DNA of 7,988 nt from CAYFZR01 sp964347835 [NCBI: uncultured archaeon]. GTDB lineage: Archaea; CAYFZR01. The stretch lies in assembly GCA_964347835.1 (NCBI GenBank), contig CAYFZR010000009.1, forward strand, positions 1-7,988, given 5' to 3'. Below are positions 5,072-7,988 of the stretch, in pieces (the stretch's first letter is position 1; every line of letters begins with the position of its first letter). The position numbers and the translations under genes were made by a program. The notes under the pieces are model-generated. The model saw only the letters and a list, made by a program, of their open reading frames with translations. It was not told the DNA's origin and searched no databases.

Positions 5072-5737
5072 CTAGGTTATATTCTTAATCCTAACTCTTG
5101 TCACATTTTTATACTTAATTACGGTTCTGTATTTTGTTATCTCTTCAGTGGTAGTGACCAATACGGTGGTAAAAACCGTTTCCTTCTTCTTTGTAGTATA
5201 GACCTCTTCTATCCTTAATTGCGCTCCTTTAATTCCATTAAAGATTAATATGTAATCTTTTGGCTCTAACTGGACTTCTTCCTCAAAAGTTGCGATTCTA
5301 CCTTCCATTCGAGGACTATCTGGTAAAAAATCTTTTTTCCAAACAACTTTAACCCGTTCTATCCTCAACTGAAAGGGCAAAATTGCCTTGACTTCGATTC
5401 TTATCGTGCTGTTCAAATGTGTAACCGTGAATTTTTTCCAATCATCCTCTCCTTTTATTATCTCGTATCTTTCTTCTGAATCTCTGGGCAGCAAAATTTC
5501 AGAGTTTTCTTCCTCGATGATCATCTCTTTTTCAACGATTTTAGCCTCGGAGATATTCTTCAAAAATATATATGGTTCCTGGACAACGTACGCTTCTTTA
5601 ACGGTATAATTCTCTAATATAATAATCTCTTCAGTTTTATTATCCTCTTTCATTTTTTCTATGGGTTTCTCAATACAACAAGATAACAGTGTAAACAAAA
5701 GCAATGCCAGCGAAAGATATTTTTTGTTCAAGTACAC
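5072..5737 (-). CDS. Predicted secreted lipoprotein with N-glycosylation sequons
   Basis: 221 residues from GTG at 5737; family not recognised. The N-terminus is a lipoprotein signal: basic NKKY, hydrophobic LSLALLLFTLL, then LLSC (C20) followed by a second Cys. The mature part has six N-x-S/T sequons (NKT, NYT, NIS, NST, NVT, NIT), consistent with an N-glycosylated archaeal surface protein. The last ~45 residues alternate Thr/Lys/Arg with Val/Ile/Tyr (YRTVIKYKNVTRVRI), predicting long beta strands. I prefer GTG at 5737 because GAGGGG lies 9 nt upstream and the signal then begins with a short n-region. The longer frame from ATG at 5788, only 4 nt after the beta-subunit stop, adds 17 residues ahead of the signal and is the alternative. 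Role is unknown; co-transcription with the acyl-CoA synthetase genes is likely. Confidence 0.75.
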   Translation of the reverse strand: MYLNKKYLSLALLLFTLLSCCIEKPIEKMKEDNKTEEIIILENYTVKEAYVVQEPYIFLKNISEAKIVEKEMIIEEENSEILLPRDSEERYEIIKGEDDWKKFTVTHLNSTIRIEVKAILPFQLRIERVKVVWKKDFLPDSPRMEGRIATFEEEVQLEPKDYILIFNGIKGAQLRIEEVYTTKKKETVFTTVLVTTTEEITKYRTVIKYKNVTRVRIKNIT

Positions 5738-5746
5738 TCGGCCGTA

Positions 5747-5752
5747 CCCCTC
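5747..5752 (-). promoter_or_regulatory. Ribosome binding site favouring the GTG start at 5737
   Basis: On the minus strand GAGGGG is separated by 9 nt from GTG at 5737-5735. The upstream ATG at 5788 has only a GAGG about 16 nt away, which is too far. Confidence 0.45.
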
Positions 5753-5792
5753 TTGATTCTCTAAGAAATCTCTCCCAATCTTACTCATAATT

Positions 5793-6431
5793 TCACTTTA
5801 TAATCCTCGCATCTACAGCGTAGATATCACAATCAGAGATTATTATTGGATTAATATCTAATTCTTTAATATCTGGATTTTCCTCAACCATCTCTGAGAT
5901 CTTGATGATCGTACCAACAATTTCCTCTAATTTTGGCTCTATTTTTTCTTTTAATCCTTCATAAGCCTTTATCTCACGAATCATTCTAAGTACATCCTCT
6001 CTTGTTACAGGTAGTATCCTCACAGACACGTCTCTTTCTCTTTCAACGTCCACGCCCCCGATGCCAACCATCAAAACGTGTCCGAAGATTTCATCTCTTA
6101 CTGATCCTATGATTAATTCTATTCCTTTTGGTACCATCTTGTAAAGTAAAACTCCATCTATTTTCGCATCTTCTTTATAATTTTGTGCGTTTTTCATAAT
6201 CTCCTCGAACGCCATGTTTATTTCTTGTTCGTTCGTCAAATCCAACTTTACGCAACTTGCAACGCTTTTATGTAAGATATCTGGTGATACGATCTTCATT
6301 ACCAAAGGAAAACCAAATTTTCTCCCTATTTGAACGGCTTCCCGTTTAGTCTTTGCCAGTTTAAATTCTGGGACCGGTATACCGTATTTCAAAAGGAGTT
6401 CTTTTGCCTGCGGCTCAGTCAGTACGATCAT
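5793..6431 (-). CDS. ADP-forming acyl-CoA (acetyl-CoA) synthetase, beta subunit (ATP-grasp)
   Basis: 212 residues from ATG at 6431, close to the usual ~230 for separately encoded beta subunits. With the alpha subunit it converts acyl-CoA, ADP and Pi to acid, CoA and ATP in the cytoplasm. Visible: N-terminal LTEPQAKELLLKYGIPVP, the ATP-grasp stretch PLVMKIVSPDILHKS with H54, RDEIFGHVLMVGIGGVDVE (112-130), DVSVRILPV and C-terminal ELDINPI (190-196) and VDARI. Odd: after HKS the family's Asp-x-Gly-Gly-Val loop is replaced by V57-A-S-C60-V. A longer frame starts with TTG at 6452 and overlaps the alpha stop by three bases. I prefer 6431 because homologues begin 'M-x-L-x-E', though its GTGAGG site is only 3 nt away. 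Substrate acid cannot be read from sequence. Confidence 0.85.
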   Translation of the reverse strand: MIVLTEPQAKELLLKYGIPVPEFKLAKTKREAVQIGRKFGFPLVMKIVSPDILHKSVASCVKLDLTNEQEINMAFEEIMKNAQNYKEDAKIDGVLLYKMVPKGIELIIGSVRDEIFGHVLMVGIGGVDVERERDVSVRILPVTREDVLRMIREIKAYEGLKEKIEPKLEEIVGTIIKISEMVEENPDIKELDINPIIISDCDIYAVDARIIK

Positions 6432-6448
6432 CTGCCTCACTGAGATTT

Positions 6449-7768
6449 TCAACTTACCAAACCATTTATCACATGAATAGCTCTTTCCGGGGTAGGAAAG
6501 ACTGGAATGCCTTCTTTATGCATTTTCAATGATTCTTCCTTTTCTACATCTCCTCCTCCAAGATAGCAGACGACTATCTCCTTACCTGTTTTATCCTTGA
6601 GTCTTTTTATGACTTCACAAGCATTTTCTATCGGATCTCCAAATATAACCAAGAAAATATCTATGTTTTCTTCGTTTTTTAATATCTCTAAAGTTTCTTC
6701 ATACATGCTTGCATTAGCGTCTCCTGTTAGGTCGATAGGATTGCTCACTATGCAATGCGCTGGCAATATTCCCCTTAATCTATGTTTTGCCTCTTCGGTT
6801 ATTTCAACTACGTTTAATCCAAGCCTATCAGCAAGATCAGTTGCCAGAATTGCAGATCCTCCAGAACTGGTCACGATTACTAAATTTTTACCGGGAGGTT
6901 TTTTTAATAAGGCAAATGCCTTGGAAAAGTCGTATAGCTGCGTCAAGTCTTCTACTCTTTTAACTCCAACCTGCTTGAAAGCAGTGTCATAGACTTCGTC
7001 TTCGCCAACGATTGATTTTGTATGTGTTTCTATGGCTTTTCTACCTTTTTCGGTCTTTCCTGGCTTTAATACGATTATTGGCTTTTTTTCTGTTGTTTTT
7101 CTTGCCACTTCCATAAACCTCTTTCCTTCTCTGAACCCTTCAATATAAAGAGATATTGCCTTAGTGTTGTCGTCATTGGCAAAGAATTCTATTAAATCAG
7201 TTTCATCGACATCACACTTATTTCCAAGGCTCACAAAAGAAGATATTCCAATTCCTTCTTCTTCAGCCCACATCTCGAATGAAGCACCTATAGTCCCGCT
7301 CTGAGAAATAATTGCCAGAGGACCTTTTGATTTTATTACAGGCCATGAAGCGCACATTTTGTTATATGTATAGTTTATACCTTGGCAATTTGGTCCAAGT
7401 ACTCGAGTATTATATTTCCTTGCTACTTCTACAACATTTTTCTCCAGTTCATCTTCTCCTATCTCTTTAAATCCCCCTGATATTACTATGGCTCCCTTTA
7501 TACCTTTTTTACCGACATCTTCCATTACGCTAGGAACTATCTTGCTCGGTATTACTACAACCGCGAGATCGATATCTTCTTCTATATCCATAACGCTCTT
7601 ATATGCCTTCAATCCCAAAATTTTCTCTGCTTTTGGATTTATAGGATAAATTTCTCCTTCAAAGCCCGCTTCAATTATATTCCTAAGCAATGTGTTGCCT
7701 AATTTACTTGGATCTTCGGAAGCACCAACTACCGCTATAGATTTGGCATAGAATATGCTCTCCAACAT
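6449..7768 (-). CDS. ADP-forming acyl-CoA (acetyl-CoA) synthetase, alpha subunit
   Basis: 439 residues; separate alpha subunits are about 460. It binds CoA and carries the phosphohistidine that relays phosphate between acyl phosphate and ADP on the beta subunit, giving ATP from acyl-CoA. Visible in order: CoA-binding Rossmann domain with AVVGASEDPSKLGN (12-25) and GEIYPINP; GPNCQGI (125-131); the succinyl-CoA ligase-like domain with IISQSGTIGASF (153-164); the active-site segment THTKSIVGEDEVYD (248-261) with H249; and a third domain with SSGGSAILATDLAD (301-314) and NPIDLTGDA (343-351). Odd: Lys251 replaces the Gly normally two residues after the His (HTG or HAG). ATG at 7768 has AGGGGGAT about 5 nt upstream. 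The beta subunit follows at once, so the two are translationally linked. Protein-acetyltransferase fusions also use these domains, but no GNAT domain is present. Confidence 0.9.
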   Translation of the reverse strand: MLESIFYAKSIAVVGASEDPSKLGNTLLRNIIEAGFEGEIYPINPKAEKILGLKAYKSVMDIEEDIDLAVVVIPSKIVPSVMEDVGKKGIKGAIVISGGFKEIGEDELEKNVVEVARKYNTRVLGPNCQGINYTYNKMCASWPVIKSKGPLAIISQSGTIGASFEMWAEEEGIGISSFVSLGNKCDVDETDLIEFFANDDNTKAISLYIEGFREGKRFMEVARKTTEKKPIIVLKPGKTEKGRKAIETHTKSIVGEDEVYDTAFKQVGVKRVEDLTQLYDFSKAFALLKKPPGKNLVIVTSSGGSAILATDLADRLGLNVVEITEEAKHRLRGILPAHCIVSNPIDLTGDANASMYEETLEILKNEENIDIFLVIFGDPIENACEVIKRLKDKTGKEIVVCYLGGGDVEKEESLKMHKEGIPVFPTPERAIHVINGLVS

Positions 7769-7773
7769 TAAAA

Positions 7774-7781
7774 ATCCCCCT
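7774..7781 (-). promoter_or_regulatory. Ribosome binding site of the alpha-subunit gene
   Basis: On the minus strand AGGGGGAT precedes the ATG at 7768 by 5 nt. It implies a leadered transcript, either from a promoter in the 53-nt gap or by read-through from the upstream gene. Confidence 0.5.
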
Positions 7782-7821
7782 GTTGATATGGATCAATATA
7801 ACTTAAATCATTATCGATTTG

Positions 7822-7988
7822 TTATTTTTCCTCATAAGGCCAAAATATTAGCACTATAAGTACTATTACAAGAGAACCTGTAACCACGGCTATCAGCGCA
7901 ACCAGATTTGTTATATTTGCCTGACCGATCGCGCCATTTGCAAGGCTTAATGTTTTATCCGAAAGATCTTTTCTATTTGGCGCGACAT
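7822..7988 (-). CDS. C-terminal end of a membrane-anchored protein, cut by the window edge
   Basis: A minus-strand frame enters from the right edge and runs 54 visible codons to TAA at 7824-7822. The visible part is a polar segment (VAPNRKDLSDKTLSLANGA), one N-x-T sequon (NIT), then a strong C-terminal transmembrane segment of about 22 residues (LVALIAVVTGSLVIVLIVLIF) and a short tail WPYEEK. It may be a tail-anchored surface protein or the last helix of a multi-pass protein; the visible part does not decide. It lies 53 nt upstream of the acyl-CoA synthetase alpha gene on the same strand, so it could belong to the same transcript. The other two minus-strand frames are stopped early. Confidence 0.6.
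   Translation of the reverse strand, partial: VAPNRKDLSDKTLSLANGAIGQANITNLVALIAVVTGSLVIVLIVLIFWPYEEK

Noticed and set aside
6597-6992. 131-codon plus-strand frame inside the alpha-subunit gene
   Set aside because: Antisense shadow of a strongly recognisable enzyme domain.
7795-7807. TATA-like sequence (TTTAAGTTATATT on the minus strand) upstream of the alpha-subunit gene
   Set aside because: The predicted transcription start (about 7771-7777) would fall inside or after the ribosome site at 7774-7781, so the geometry conflicts. It was not listed as a promoter.

Overview
This AT-rich window reads as archaeal, most likely from a euryarchaeon-like lineage that makes c-type cytochromes. The support is: TATA boxes about 27 bp upstream of start codons (at least two genes look leaderless), Shine-Dalgarno sites of the GGAGG/AGGTG type elsewhere, a winged-helix regulator of the archaeal TbsP type, an ADP-forming acyl-CoA synthetase encoded as separate alpha and beta subunits, and a CcmE of the Cys-x3-Tyr variety described in archaea and some sulfate reducers. 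I cannot name the species.

Layout. 1-75 is the tail of a plus-strand reading frame, followed by an AT-rich gene-free stretch with a 21-bp-period direct repeat. 304-1455 on the minus strand holds a small TbsP-like DNA-binding protein followed by an unrecognised helical protein. 1456-1617 is a divergent promoter region. 1618-1956 encodes a small protein with a faint resemblance to the KEOPS subunit Pcc1. 2018-4955 on the plus strand is a cytochrome c maturation (System I) cluster: ccmA, ccmB, a YkgJ-like multi-cysteine protein, then after an internal promoter ccmC, a 42-residue ccmD and ccmE. 5072-7768 on the minus strand is an acyl-CoA synthetase operon (alpha, then beta) ending in a predicted lipoprotein. 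At 7822-7988 the tail of a membrane-anchored protein runs off the right edge.

How the genes work together. CcmA and CcmB form the ABC transporter that drives release of heme-loaded CcmE. CcmC with CcmD loads heme onto CcmE. Here CcmE lacks the usual heme-binding histidine and carries C112 in its place. No ccmF, ccmG or ccmH is in the window, so the ligation step must be encoded elsewhere. CcmC is short, stopping just after its second heme-ligand histidine, and the CcmD helix follows with no gap. The YkgJ-like gene overlaps ccmB by 4 nt, which ties it to the same transcript. The acyl-CoA synthetase would make ATP from acyl-CoA (for example acetyl-CoA), but both subunits carry unusual substitutions in conserved catalytic loops.

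No tRNA, rRNA, CRISPR array, insertion sequence or integrase was seen.
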